Positions 34,583 to 45,858 are shown, counted from the stretch's first letter. The stretch: DNA of 64,000 nucleotides from Nelumbo lutea (GCA_022828595.1 JAKGHH010000002.1:105955254-106019253), one strand, 5' to 3'. The notes: a model not told the origin generated them from the letters alone. Made by a program: numbers and translations.

Positions 34583-37500
34583 GGAAAGGACTGAGCGCTT
34601 AAGGCAGCTAGTGAGGACAGCTATTAGCAACTAGTTAGTATAGCTATTCATAGTGAAGCAAGAAAGAGCTCTTCTCGAGCTGGATTGGCAAAGCAAGGGT
34701 AGCTACTAATAAGACAGTTCCTAAGTAGATAAGACTAAAGCTAATAGTCGGTAAGGAAGAAGGTATTAGTACGGCTATTAGTACAGTTGATTAAGGAGGT
34801 CACTGATGTAAGGAAGCTATAGTGGCTAGTCTATACGGTTAGGCTAGCAGGAAAGGGAAGCAGAAAGAGACAAGCAAAGAAGTCTGTCTAACCGGATAGT
34901 CGAACAAAACAGTAAGGGAAAACTAGTAAGACAGAAAAGAAGAGGAATAAGGTCTTATTCGTAGAGTCAAGTAAGAAAGGAAAAGAAAGGTCTTTAGTTA
35001 CAGTAGTCTGTCAGCCTAGTACCAGTAGTCAGAAAGCCGAAAGCCGCTCTTTTATTAACTTGGGAAGGGTATTGCCAACTATTAGCCAAGTAAGAAAGGA
35101 AAGAACAGTCTTACCGGCTGGCTAACCAGACAACTAGTCAATAGAAGAGGCCTTTGCTAGCTTGACGAAATCTTTTCCTCTTTAACATGGAGCAGTACTA
35201 CTACGAATATCTAAATAAATATATATTTATATATCAAAACCTAAATCAACGAATCTAAATCCAACTTCTTATAGTCTCGAAGAAAACATGCATTTTTATT
35301 TAATAGATTAAAAAATAGTAGCGAATGCCATTGATTCGCGAGAAGATCCTCGAGCACCCTCTGTGTTGAGGGCTTCCAACAAAATAAATTCCTCTAGACT
35401 TTCGTTTACAGGGATAGCAACAACTTCACCATCACACTCAAAGCCAGAGTCACATAAGAGCTTTCCTATCAGTTTCATTTTGAGAGAGGAAGTAGAAAGC
35501 CACAAGTACCGTACCCCATATTCATTCCAGAGGTACTCACATTGAACCTTTTCTTTTTAATAATAGGTAAACCAGCAAACGGAAGAGCAAGTTCAGGCGC
35601 CCGCTAGTCAGAAGCCGTTTTCCTACGTGCGCTAGCAGCATGATGAAAAACTACTGCGCGCGCTAGATCGAGCGGTTCGGCCCGCTAAGGCGCCGCAAGC
35701 GCTGCAAAGCCCGAACAGCAAGAAAGCCGGATGCAACTTGTTTGTTAATAAGCAAATTGGTAAATAAGCGCAAAGAGTACGAATCTCTTTTTGTATTGAA
35801 AGTTGAAACCTGTTCCTAGCCGCTCGGACTCTTCTTGTAGTAGTGTGAGCCTTAAAAGTACCCGAAGTAAGGCAATCAGCACGAATTCCTTTAAAAGGAT
35901 CCCTCCCTCTTAATGACTCTTCTTAGGGAGTAGGATCTGTTGCCTAGGAGCTCAGAGAACGAAGTAATATTTTCTATTTAAAGCAAAAAGAGGAGTGGAG
36001 TGGCGGTGGTGCAAGCAAGCCAAGTATAATAATTCTTCGAAGAGGCATTATGTTGACGGATTTTGGTACTGTTCTTCGGTTATATTAGCCAGAAAAAGAT
36101 GGAAATGACTGTACGGAATGATCCTTGTCTACGAAGCAGAGCACCTCGACTTTGCCAAACCCTGTTGCTTTTCGAATAGCTGTCAGGGGCCTATGCTATG
36201 GGAAAGAAAAATTGGGGTTGTTGTTGGGAGGTCCAATGCTAAGCTTACCTTAGGTAAGCGTAAGTGTTTGTTATTTTCAAACATTTTATTACTTTCTTTA
36301 TTTGACATAGTCCCTGTCGCTGCGCGGATGATTCTCTCCATCTCGTCCCTATTGGCTCGCTCCGCTCGCTTAACTACGTGCACTACGCTTACCATGCTCG
36401 GAGCATCCAAATCAATTTGGTTTCGAGCATGTGAGTTGATTGATCACAGTTTTATCTTCATGTGTAAAACACATTGCCCATTTAGTAATTTGGGTTGCTT
36501 TGAGAGCCCTATCGGTCAGCTATCCAAACAATCGAGTCGACTCCTTGCCCCAAAGTGCGGCTTTCTTTACTCTTTTTAGTTCAACTTAGATAGAACATAG
36601 CCGCGTCGTGACCAAGCTACCTCAATACCAGGGAAGTCGCGAAGATGTCCAAGATATCATCAACAACGACAAGAAGAGCCGTGAACCCGCGAGCAGAGGT
36701 ATGGAGAAAGAAGTCGGAGTCAGCTGCACTCTGCCGAAAGCCAAAAAGTTAAAGTAAAGAGCGAAAGCGATCGAAGCCCCAACGGCGAACGAACGAACAA
36801 AGACGACAGGAGCTCAAGCGCACTAAGGAGCTCATTTCTGTCCATTCCAACTGCCCAGGTAACCACAGCTTCAGCCTTCCTTTTCTCTCACTCCAAAGAG
36901 AAAAGTAGTACTAGGTGAGCTATCTCCTCCGTCGTCTTATCGACACACCTTTCTAGTCGATTAACCTTTGTCACCTTTATGAGCTAGGGTGCTGGGTGCT
37001 CTTAATGAAGCCAGGGGCTCACTCGCTCCTTGGTCTTTGGAGTCAACAGCGTTTGGTTCATTTCAGTAACCCGAACGAGAGTCGATTTATTTCAGTGTAG
37101 GTCTTGTCGAGCCTGACTTCTCAGAACATTAAAATGCAGAAGTTTTGATCTGTCGTCAGCGACTGACAGATTTCCCTTATCCTTTCAGGGAGCAGTGATT
37201 ACTGGACTCTTCTGTTTAGAAAAAGCATTCCCATGGGTACTCTCTACTCCGGATTATACGAAAGGTGATCCTCAGTTTATTAAGTTTAATACGGGTCAAC
37301 CTTTAGGGTCGTCTTGACCCTTGTTCGCACTGTCCCCCACTTCCTCCAAGGTTACTCATCTGGAGCGGGTGAATGTGTTATTCGCGTGGGCGAATAAAAA
37401 AATTGGCCTGGAATGGCTTTTAATTCTCAACTGGAACAAAACTGCCTTTCAAAATGGCATGAAGTAATTGAAATGTTTTCTCCTCGTCCTGTTCTATTAA

Positions 37501-37995
37501 TCAAAATGGTTTTGCGCTAGCGCGCGGGGCTTAGGTCCTGATTCCGGGATGGAGCCGTATGACGCGAGTGTCACGTACGGTTCCTTTGAGAAGGGTGTGA
37601 TACCACCACCTATCAGGCCCGACGAGCGGTCCACGGAGCTGCATCCCTACTCACCTGGTCCACGCACATCGCTCTCTCCAGGAGGTTGGCCGCCTATCTT
37701 AGATCTTCCGATTTCCAAGAAGATCCCGAGCTCGATCCAGTTTAGTATCGAGGTTTCCTATATATTTGGGCCAGAGTCCCGCGAAGACTACTAGGCCATC
37801 AAGATCAATGGTTGTGCGCGGCTCCCTCCTTCCATAGTGTCAATACCCTCACTTCTCGACATTCCCTCCTCTCCACGTCTCTCCCCTTAGTCTACCCTCC
37901 TCTTATGGGTTTGAGAAGTGGTTATCAAATACACGCGGTAAGAAACTCGGTTCTTGGGCTTGATGTAGGTTCACCTCTCTATGGTAGTGTCGTAG
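34583..37995. other. Mitochondrial-derived DNA, block 1
   Basis: The sequence changes to the style of plant mitochondrial spacer: balanced base content, many AAGAAAGC, GGTAAG and TAGTCAG strings, GC-rich islands (35,580-35,740), and a group II intron domain V hairpin at 37,550. Frames at 35,308-35,505 (minus, acidic, with a CDSGFECDGEVVAIPVNESL stretch) and 36,118-36,579 (plus) are open but match no family I recognise. Assignment as one nuclear insert with blocks 2 and 3 is inferred from the insertions that separate them. Confidence 0.6.
37548..37584 (+). ncRNA. Group II intron domain V-like hairpin
   Basis: GAGCCGT pairs with ACGGTTC seven bases deep across the short internal helix GAC/GTC with its GCGA-containing loop. 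The AGC catalytic triad is present. This is the signature of domain V of organellar group II introns. The following 40 bases could form domain VI. I cannot name the host intron or the exon after it. Confidence 0.72.
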
Positions 37996-38434
37996 TGTCA
38001 CGGGGCTAATCAATGAGGCCCTGTGTGGCATTTGATGAGGTTGAAAAAGCCTACAAATGCAAGCAACATCACACAAAAGGCAACAAGAATGCACACAAAT
38101 TAGATAAAAAGCAACTTGTATTGCATTAATCAGTGGTAAGCACAAGCACACAGCAGGGGATCTCGTACTTAACCTTTGCACGCTTATGACTCACTCGACT
38201 ATCTACTTCCCCTCAAAGAGTACGTTAAGATTTTGGGGGAATGACAAGTGAAACATCAAAAGAGTGGAAATTCATACTAAGTAATTATAGTAATGCCATT
38301 GGCAGTCCCTCTTTACAAGATACATACATAGTCCACCCATGACACACATGATGACACCATGAAGGCATGCGGTAGGCACTCTGTTGGCATGACTGAAGGT
38401 AATTAATGGCGAGGTGAAGGAGTCACTTGTGACA
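37996..38434 (-). repeat. TR-GAG element 3' LTR
   Basis: Begins TGTCACGGGGCTAATC and ends TTGTGACA; matches 40,979-41,467. The minus-strand polypurine CGAGTGGGGGAGAC follows at 38,435-38,448. Confidence 0.85.
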
Positions 38435-38823
38435 GTCTCCCCCACTCGATTCGATCTACGTCCTCAGAGATCAGCTTCGGTTGGTCCCTTAGAATCACTG
38501 GTGCGGAAGGAAGGTTCTCCTGTTGTTCCACGAACCGACTGTCGTCCAAGGCCAAGGTGTAGATTTGGATGGCATGGTTGGGTTATCATGTTCTATTGGG
38601 GTTTTCTATGGCTAAGTCCTTTCCTGGCAGCCTCAAGGTATGATAATGGCTGGTTCAGCTTGGCCATAGGAAAGGTTTGGGCCAGGTAAGGGTCAAAATG
38701 ATGTTTTGGATTGTTGGGGTGTTAGTTCCCATTAAATATTCCCCAAGAGTAACTCACAGGGCTACTACGTGATTCAGTCTGAGGGATGGTGTGAAAGTGG
38801 TCCCTAAATGGCTTGGGTGGCAC

Positions 38824-40911
38824 TCACTCTCCCTGGTGGTTGTGGTAGTAGGTGTGGGCGAACTTGGACACGACCTTGGGTCTTTTGCTTTGCTTGACGG
38901 TTGTCGACGCGCACACACTCTGTTGCTGGAGTGGTGTAGATAGCTTTATGGCCTGTTGTTTTCTACTGTTGTTGAGGTTGGCTTTAGGGGTGGCTTCTTC
39001 AGCTAGTGGAGTGGGGAACTTCTCTGCTTCCTCCATGTTGGCGTCGAACAAGGCTTCTTCATGAAAAAGTTGTAGTGTAGAAACTTGCTTCCCATGAACC
39101 CTAGTAGAAGCCATAACTGGTACCATGCAAGGGGAGCGCTCGTCCAAGATGCACAGAGAGTTGATATGAGGCATGAGTGCTGCTTCCGCCTGTGTCAAGA
39201 AGTCCATTCCCAAGACAACTTGGAAGTCATCTAGGGGTACCATTGATAGATTAATCTTGCTTGTCCACGGCCCAACTTGGAGATCAACCCCATGAGCCAT
39301 GCCTTCAATCGCTTTGGCCTCGGAGTTCACGGCCTTGAGCCACCTTGTCTCTTTCACAATGTTCAGATTGAGTCGCTTGTCCTCAGCAACCAATATGAAG
39401 TTGTGGGAGGCCCCTGTATCAACAATGGCTTGAGTCGGCTTCTTGCCGAGGAGGATGTCTACATACTTCAGCTCCCTTTTGGTTGTCTTTGGCATTCTAT
39501 GATTGGCCTCTTTCTTCACCATGGCGTTGAAGAGTTGAAGGGCACCCACTCTTGGCGCCTGCACATACTTTTCCTCATCACTTCGCTCGTGATCACTGAG
39601 CTTGGCGACAAGGGCATTGATCTTCTTCTTGGTTGGGTAGTTGCGAACGAGGTGATTCTCCCCACAATGGAAGCAAGAATGTGGGGACCCAACGGTTCTG
39701 GGCTTGTACTGGTGCTGAGGGCCTTGCTCTCCTTGTGGCTTCTTCCCATAGTCTTGTCTTGCTGGCTTGTTGAAGCTGGAGTTGTCATACAGAGGGTGTG
39801 GATGATTTGCTCCCCCAATCAAATTTGGGGCACACGGGCTTTCTGGCTTAGGGGCTTCTTCATATGACAAGCTCGTCTCATTGAGTTGCTCTGCCATTGC
39901 CATTGCCGTGGCGAGGTCCAGCACGTTGCGGTATTGGAGCTCTAGTTCAACCCATGGCTTCAGTTCATCTATGAAGTTGAACAGTAGATCCTTGTTGGAC
40001 ATGTCCGTGATCTCCAAGGTAAGGGATGAGAACTCTTTGACATAGTCATGGAGTGAGTCCCCATGCTTGAGTGCTTTCAACTTCTTCCACGCCAAGCACT
40101 CCACATTCTTTGGGTAGAATTGCCACTTTAGTTCTCGCTTGAAATCAGCCCATGTCTTAATGGTGCACGTACCCCATTCTATGTCTTGGCTTCGCCTATG
40201 CCACCATAGCATAGCAATGTCAGTCAAATACATGATCACTGTACAAATATGAGTTAGGTCATCATCAATGCCAGCAGCAAGGAAATATTATTCCATTTGC
40301 CACAAGAAGTTGTCAAGTTCTCTAGCATCTTGGGAGCCAGCATAAGGTGTCGGCTCCCGAATCTTCACACGAGTAGGGGCCAGTGTTGTGGAGGGGCTTG
40401 GAGTGCTGGTCACTAATCTCTTGAGGAGTGTCATGTCTCTTAGTTCATCTAATTGTGTCTGAAAGTCAGTAGGAGCGGCCATGACTACTTTCAAGGCCAT
40501 CCATTCAGCTCTCATCTCATCAACCTGGTCTTGGATGTTGGATCGAGATGAGCTCCCTTCTTGTTGGGATGTTGTGCCAAGGACTCTTTTGAGGGTGCCA
40601 TTCAAGACGTCTTGGACCTCGTTCATAATGCCATTTAAACGGGCTTCTAGCTCCACCATGGAACTCTCAATTGTTTCTACGTTCAGGTGGATTTCTTCTA
40701 CTCGATCACGTATCTCCCCAATGGTCACTTCGCAACGAAGGATGCGTGTGTTGAAGGCAGCAAGGTTGTTAACTAACTTGTGCTTTATCGCTTTGGATGT
40801 GCGACCCTTTGGGGCCTTCTATGTAACGGCTTCATCGCCTAAAGCCTCATTGGTCTCTCTAGCATGGGCAAGGCCATGCTGAATCTCGTCGGTGAGTTCC
40901 TTGTGCTTCAT
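38824..40911 (-). pseudogene. Gag-protease polyprotein of the TR-GAG-like element
   Basis: The minus-strand gene starts at an ATG at 40,909-40,911 and ends at 38,824, about 695 codons. An N-terminal coiled segment (IGEIRDRVEEIHLNVETIE) is followed by TPYAGSQDARELDNFLWQME, the gag core (AMLWWHRR, WADFKRELKWQFYP, LKHGDSLHDYVKEFSSL), a zinc knuckle CFHCGENHLVRNYP in which the last Cys is Tyr, and a retropepsin domain with VDTGASHNF and VVLGMDFL. The tail of about 120 residues matches nothing I know. Two in-frame stops (TAG near 40,820 and TAA near 40,287) interrupt an otherwise open frame, so it is recently disabled. Confidence 0.88.
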
Positions 40912-40978
40912 TGCACCACCACTAGTGTTGCTATGCAAGGGTCACGTGCGTTGAAGAGCAACCCACTCTGATACCAAC

Positions 40979-41467
40979 TGTCATGGGGCTAATCGACAAA
41001 GCCCTATGCGGCGCTTGATGGGGTCGAGAAAGCCTACAAATGCAAGCAATAATACACAAAAGGCAACAAGAAGGCACATAAATTAGACAAAAGACAACTT
41101 GTATTGCATTAATCAGTGGTAAGCACAAGCACACAGTTTAGTGTCGAGGGGATCTCGTGCTTAACATTTATATGCTTATGACTCACTCGACTACCTACCT
41201 CATCTCAAAGAGTACGTTAAGCTTTTGGGGGAGTGACAAAAGAAAACATCAAAATAGTGGAAATTCATACTAAGTAATTACAATAATGCCATTGGTAGTC
41301 CCCCTATAAGAAACATACATAACCCACCCATGACACACATGATGACACCATGAAACATATATAACCCACCCATGACACACATGATGACACCATGAAGGCA
41401 CGCGGTAGGTACTTTGTTGGCACGGTTGAAGGTGCTTAATGGCGAGGTGAAGGAGTCACTTGTGGCA
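40979..41467 (-). repeat. TR-GAG element 5' LTR with internal 48-bp duplication
   Basis: Begins TGTCATGGGGCTAATC next to the primer site and ends TTGTGGCA. It is 50 bp longer than its partner, mainly because ACCCACCCATGACACACATG... is tandemly doubled at about 41,311-41,400. Confidence 0.85.
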
Positions 41468-42073
41468 GTAGGCTCACTGACCCAAGATTTGATGCCTCGA
41501 TAGTGGTTTCGATCTTCAATAGGTTCTTAAGGCCTGCTCGGCATGTTCCTCCCTAACCGGAGATGAGCCGTTCAGGTACAGTGGTTTGGATATGATCAGG
41601 TAGCTTCATCGGCATCATTTCCTCTTCCCCTTGCCGGCTTGATTGAATCACCTTCCTCATCTGTCGCTCAAGCTCTATCCTATCTAATCAACCCACCGAG
41701 AGCTCTCATTTGTTGAAGCGAAGCATAGTGCGCTTTGGGTGCCGAGCGAGAAATGTCTCTTCTTTCGTTTTGGTTTATTCACTGATTTGAAACTTAGCAC
41801 TTGTTTTCTTATTGATTCCAGGGGTGGCGGTGTTCTTGAATGAAGTCTATCCGAACCAAATTAGCACTTCTTAGATTAGGCTAGGCCTCTCCAGTTGAGA
41901 TGGGTTCCGGGGCCTTGGATGCGCTAGCAATCGGCACATAGGGGAGTGGTTGCCTGGGTTTCTCGGCCTGGTATCCTGCACCTCGCGTTCATGAAATTCT
42001 CTCATTTCCAAAGCTGCGCAAGGCGCCCCCCTAGAACAAAGCCCGGCCCCTCTTTCCCCCCTTTAATGAAAGA
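41468..42073. other. Mitochondrial-derived DNA, block 2
   Basis: This sits between two retroelements and keeps the composition of block 1. It ends in CCCGGCCCCTCTTTCCCCCC... that would run on into 45,341 once the next element is removed. No gene is recognisable. Confidence 0.5.
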
Positions 42074-42167
42074 TGTTGTAATCGTTTCTACCCACGTACC
42101 AATGTTTTGTGATGTAAAATTTTTTTGGCTAAGTACCTCGTTATTTGATCCGGTGGTGACGTGCCTT

Positions 42168-42364
42168 AGTGATGAGCTACTTGGTGGCGAACTGCTTGGT
42201 GGAGAACTGCCTGGGGGCGAACTGCCTGGTGGCAAACTATCTGGTGGCGAATTGCCTGGTGGTGAGCTCCATGGTGGCGAACTGCCTGGTGGCGAGCTCC
42301 CTTGTGGCGAACTTCCTAGTGGCGAACTGCCTGGTGGAGAGCTACCTGGTGGCGAACTCCCTAC
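42168..42364 (+). repeat. 15-bp minisatellite, about 13 copies (left LTR)
   Basis: Unit CTGCCTGGTGGCGAA with variants. The right LTR has 7-8 copies at 44,128-44,240. A unit length divisible by three keeps every frame open, giving spurious peptides of the GELPG type. Confidence 0.88.
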
Positions 42365-43095
42365 TAGGCGGCCTATGCCTTAGAGAATGGTGGAGCTCCC
42401 TAGTGCAGTGCAACCCGACTGCCCTCAGCATGAGGTGGTCTTCTTTCCTTTGCAGGCAGTGGGAGCTGAGGGACCTGCGAGAACTCCATCTTTTCCTCCT
42501 CTTTGTAGGTAGCGGGAGCTAAGGGACCTGTGAGAACTCCATCTTTTCCTCCTCTTTGTAGGCGGCGGGAGCTGGGGGACCTGCGAGAAATGAATCAGAG
42601 GACCTAAGGGTATTTTCTCGGCGGGGGCTCTCCGACGCTTAAGTTAGCACTCTGATTGTAGAGAGCTTTGAAGATAATACTGGAGAAACGAGAGAGCTAG
42701 AGAGCAGGGATTACCTCCATTTTTTCCATCCCCCTCCCCTTTGCGGGGTGAGGTCTTTATATACCAGAGTCCTTGTGGGTTAGGTGGGTGAAAAGCCTCC
42801 AAACGGTAAGACTCGTCACATCCTGTTAGAACCGGGGTACGGTGGTGAACTGCTCGAGGTCATCAAGTTGGCACTTGTGTCAGGCGGCTAGGTCGGCGCC
42901 TGGGCCAGGTTGTCAGGGCGGCGCCTGCGTTAGTCAGCGGGTCGGTGTCTGGGCCAGGTTGTCAGGTCGGCGGGTCAGTGTCTGGGCCAGGTCGTCAGGT
43001 CAGTGCCCATGTCAGTCGGCGGGTCGGTGTCTAGGCCAAGTCGTCAGGCAGGAGATCTTCCTGTGATACGCTAAACTACTCCTGTACCGAGCTTC

Positions 43096-43202
43096 TCTAC
43101 AAGTGACGAGCTGCCTATGGTGAGCTGCCTGTGGCGAATTGCCTGTGGCGAGCTGCCTGTGGCGAGCTACCTGTGGCAAGCCGCTTATGGCGAGCTGCCA
43201 AG
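43096..43202 (+). repeat. 14-bp minisatellite, about 6.5 copies (left LTR)
   Basis: Unit GAGCTGCCTGTGGC. The array ends in CCAAGAGGCCATACTTAG in both LTRs. The right LTR carries a much longer array. Confidence 0.88.
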
Positions 43203-43272
43203 AGGCCATACTTAGTTGGCATGAGGTGCCACGTGTCACAATTCCACTAGAGGGCCAAATCTGCCCTCATCA

Positions 43273-44023
43273 ATTGCCCCCCCACTCTCGAGCTGAGAGT
43301 AACTCAGCAAAGGGAGTAGATTTCTTTTGGCCCGTAAGTCGACGAGCTAGTAAGTGCTGATCCAATTCCTACTGTGGCCCGTAGGCTTTGGGAGTGACTT
43401 GTAGTATACTCTTCTTTGACTTTTGCCCGTGTCGGAGAGGCGACCGGGTCTTTAAGCAGTAATGTGGCCCATAGGCTTTGGGAGTGACTCGTAGTCTACT
43501 CTTTTTTTTGACTTTGCCTGTGCCGGAGAGGCGACTGGGTCTTAAGTAGTAATGCGGCCCATAGGCTTTGCTTTGTGAGGTGTCGAGCTATGATTGTGCT
43601 GCATCAGCTTCGTAATGCCGGTCACCCACTCCTACAAGAAGCTACTAGGAGCTCGACCTTCGGGGGCAGCACTACCAACTTTAGGTTGCCAGCTCACACG
43701 GGAGCCTTGAAAGGCTCGACCGATAAGGATGCCTATGTAGTTGGTTGGCCGCCAACTCCCACGGAAGCCACGAAGAGCTCTTCTTTGTAGGGGGACCTTG
43801 CAGAGAGGACTGATGAGGCATTATCTGAATTGAAAGTAAGGTTGGTAGAGTGACTTAGTCTGTTAGCTCCCTGCATAGTCTTTGTGTTCATAAAAGATGC
43901 AAACTATAAAGCGATAGCTTCGATTTCTAAAAAGTGAGGATTTAGCTTTCTGGGAGAAGAGGACTTAGCTTTTGTAAGATGAGAACTTAGCTTTTTGTAG
44001 CATTTCCCACAGACGACGCCAAT
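43273..44023 (-). other. Internal region of the LARD-like element
   Basis: About 750 bp between polypurine tract and primer site. It has short local repeats of GCCCGTAGGCTTTGGGAGTGAC at about 43,376, 43,467 and 43,556, and no gag or pol similarity on either strand. Confidence 0.7.
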
Positions 44024-45340
44024 CGATGTAACTGTTTCTGGCCATGTACCAATGTTTTGTGATGTAAAAATTTTTTGGCTAAGTACCTCGTTATTTGACC
44101 CGGTGGAGATGTGCCTTAGTGATGAGCTACTTGGTGGCGAACTGCCTAGTGGAGAACTGCCTGGTGGTGAGCTGCCTGGTGGCGAGCTCCTTGGTGGCGA
44201 ACTGCCTGGTGGAGAGCTACTTGGTGGAGAACTCCCTACCAGGCGGCCTGTGCCTTAGAGAATGGTGGATCTCCCTGGTGTAGCGCAACTCGACTGCCCT
44301 CAGCATGAGGTGGTCTTCTTTCCTTTGCAGGCAGTGGGAGTTGAGGGACCTGCGAGAACTCCATCTTTTCCTCCTCTTTGTAGGTGGCGGGAGCTGAGGG
44401 ACTTGTGAGAATTCCATCTTTTCCTCATCTTTGTAGGTGGTGGGAGCTGGGGAACCTGCGAGAACTGAACCAGAGGACCCAGGGGTATTTTCTCGGTGGG
44501 GGCTCTCCGACGCTTAAGCTAGCACTCTGATTGTAGAGAGCTTTGAAGATAATACTGGAGAAACGAGAGAGCTAGAGAGCAGGGGTTACCTCTATTTTTT
44601 CCATCCCCCTCCCCTTTGCGGGGTGAGGTCTTTATATACCGGAGTCCTCGCGGGTTAGGTGGGTGAAAAGCCTCCAAACGGTAAGACTCGTCACATCCCG
44701 TCAGAACTGGGGTACGGTGGTGAACTCCTCGAGGTCGTCAGGCTGGCGCTTGTGTCAGGCGGCCAGGTTGGCGCCTGGGCCAGGTTGTCAGGGTGGTGCC
44801 TGCTTCAGCCGGCGGGTCGGTGTCTGGGCCAGGTTGTCAGGTCGGCGGCTGTCAGTCGGTGGGTTAGTGTCTAGGCCAAGTCGTCAGGTCAGCACCAGTG
44901 TCAGTCGACGGGTTGGTGTCTAGGCCAGGTCGTCAGGCAGGAGATCTTCCTGCGATACGCCAAACTACTCCTGTACTAAGCTTCTTTACAAGTGACGAGC
45001 TGCCTATGGCGAGCTGCTTATGGCGAGCTGTGGCAAGCTACTTATGGCGAGCTGCCTGTGGTGAGCTGCCTATGGCGAGCTGCCTGTGGCAAGCTGCTTA
45101 TGGCAAGCTCTGGCAGCTGCCTGTGGCGAGCTGCCTATGGCAATCTATGGCGAGCTGCCTGTGGCGAGCTGCCTATGGCAAGCTATGGCGAGCTGCCTAT
45201 GGCGAGCTGCCTGTGGCAAGTCGCTTATGGCGAGCTGCCTGTGGCAAGCCGCTTATGGCGAGCTGCCAAGAGGCCATACTTAGTTGGCATGAGGTGCCAC
45301 GTGTCACAATTCCACTGGAGGGCCAAATCTGTCCTCATCA
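44024..45340 (-). repeat. LARD-like element 5' LTR
   Basis: It matches 42,074-43,272 and closes CTCATCA. A minus-strand TATA box lies at about 44,630-44,640. It is 118 bp longer than its partner, which is accounted for by a longer 14-bp array and a shorter 15-bp array. Confidence 0.85.
44995..45270 (+). repeat. 14-bp minisatellite, about 20 copies (right LTR)
   Basis: Tandem GAGCTGCCTATGGC/GAGCTGCCTGTGGC units, with some shortened to 10 bp (such as GAGCTGTGGC). The partner LTR has about 6.5 units, so the array expanded or contracted after insertion. Confidence 0.88.
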
Positions 45341-45601
45341 AAAGACCCTCGCCCCGCTTTCTATTCATTTGTGGGTCGGGACCCTAGGGCTTTTTTTCTT
45401 CTCAAGAGGTGATTTCGAGAATCCGTAGCCCACGGTGACTCACAGCCTCCCTCTCGCCCAAATGAATTGGAATGAATCAAAGCAATAAGCTTTTTGATTG
45501 ATTTAGGGCGCAGCGAGGCCAAATTCAATCAAGGCAAGGGCTTTTCCTGACGCTGAGTCATCCGAATCTTAGAATGTGCTAATGGAACAGGAAGGCTTGA
45601 A

Positions 45602-45782
45602 GATGATTGGCGAAACCCCATAATCCAGTACTTCAAGAACCCTTCTTCGGATGCTCCAAGGCCAATCAGATAGAAGGTATTGCGCTATGTGTTGATTGAT
45701 GATGTTCTGTACCGCCGGGGTTTTGATGGTTTGCTGCTAAGATGTGTTGGTTCAGCTATTAGGCGGGTGCTCCATCGTGGAT
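45602..45782 (+). pseudogene. Ty3/gypsy RNase H-integrase linker fragment
   Basis: The plus strand reads DDWRNPIIQYFKNPSSDAPR, a stop, then KVLRYVLIDDVLYRRGFDGL and LLRCVG, the segment just before the integrase zinc domain in gypsy pol. No LTR or other domain accompanies it. Plant mitochondrial genomes are known to carry such nuclear retroelement scraps, so it may have come with the mitochondrial DNA. Confidence 0.78.
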
Positions 45783-45858
45783 GTCTTACAAGGCCGAAGA
45801 AAGATAAGATAATGGATGGATAGATAGAAGAATATATAGAAGGGGTAAAGGTAGAAGG

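Larger units (their letters stand above)
37996..41467 (-). mobile_element. Non-autonomous Ty3/gypsy element with gag-protease only (TR-GAG-like)
   Basis: LTRs lie at 37,996-38,434 and 40,979-41,467, flanked by GTAG on both sides (37,992-37,995 and 41,468-41,471). On the minus strand a primer site TGGTATCAGAGTGGG (40,962-40,976) precedes one long gag-protease gene, followed by a polypurine tract (38,435-38,448). No RT, RNase H or integrase exists, and there is no room for them. It would need enzymes from another element. The host DNA on both sides is mitochondrial-like. Confidence 0.85.
42074..43272 (-). repeat. LARD-like element 3' LTR
   Basis: Opens TGTTGTAATCG and closes CTCATCA. On the minus strand a TATA box GGTATATAAAG lies at about 42,756-42,766. 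It contains a 15-bp minisatellite, a G/C-rich repeat of the GGGCCAGGTTGTCAGG type (42,885-43,050) and a 14-bp minisatellite. The open frames across these blocks are by-products of the repeat units. Confidence 0.85.
42074..45340 (-). mobile_element. LARD-like non-autonomous LTR element with Tat-type signals
   Basis: Two long LTRs (42,074-43,272 and 44,024-45,340) enclose only about 750 bp of internal DNA with no coding domain. Perfect AAAGA duplications flank it (42,069-42,073 and 45,341-45,345). On the minus strand the primer site TTGGCGTCGTCTGTGGGAA (44,004-44,022) and the polypurine tract with seven G (43,273-43,288) closely match those of the Tat-type element at 47,276-56,289. A shared mobilising enzyme set is therefore plausible, though the LTRs themselves differ. 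Confidence 0.88.

Noticed and set aside
35308..36579. Naming the open frames at 35,308-35,505 and 36,118-36,579
   Set aside because: They were compared mentally with mitochondrial ccm, mttB, nad, rps and rpl genes without a convincing match.
38852..39867. Plus-strand frames opposite the gag-protease gene
   Set aside because: Shadow frames of the 471-codon minus-strand frame; no similarity of their own.
42168..45283. Long open frames with GELPG, LVANCLV or ELPMASCLW-type repeats
   Set aside because: They are translations of 15-bp and 14-bp minisatellites in the LTRs, open in several frames and on both strands, with no family similarity.
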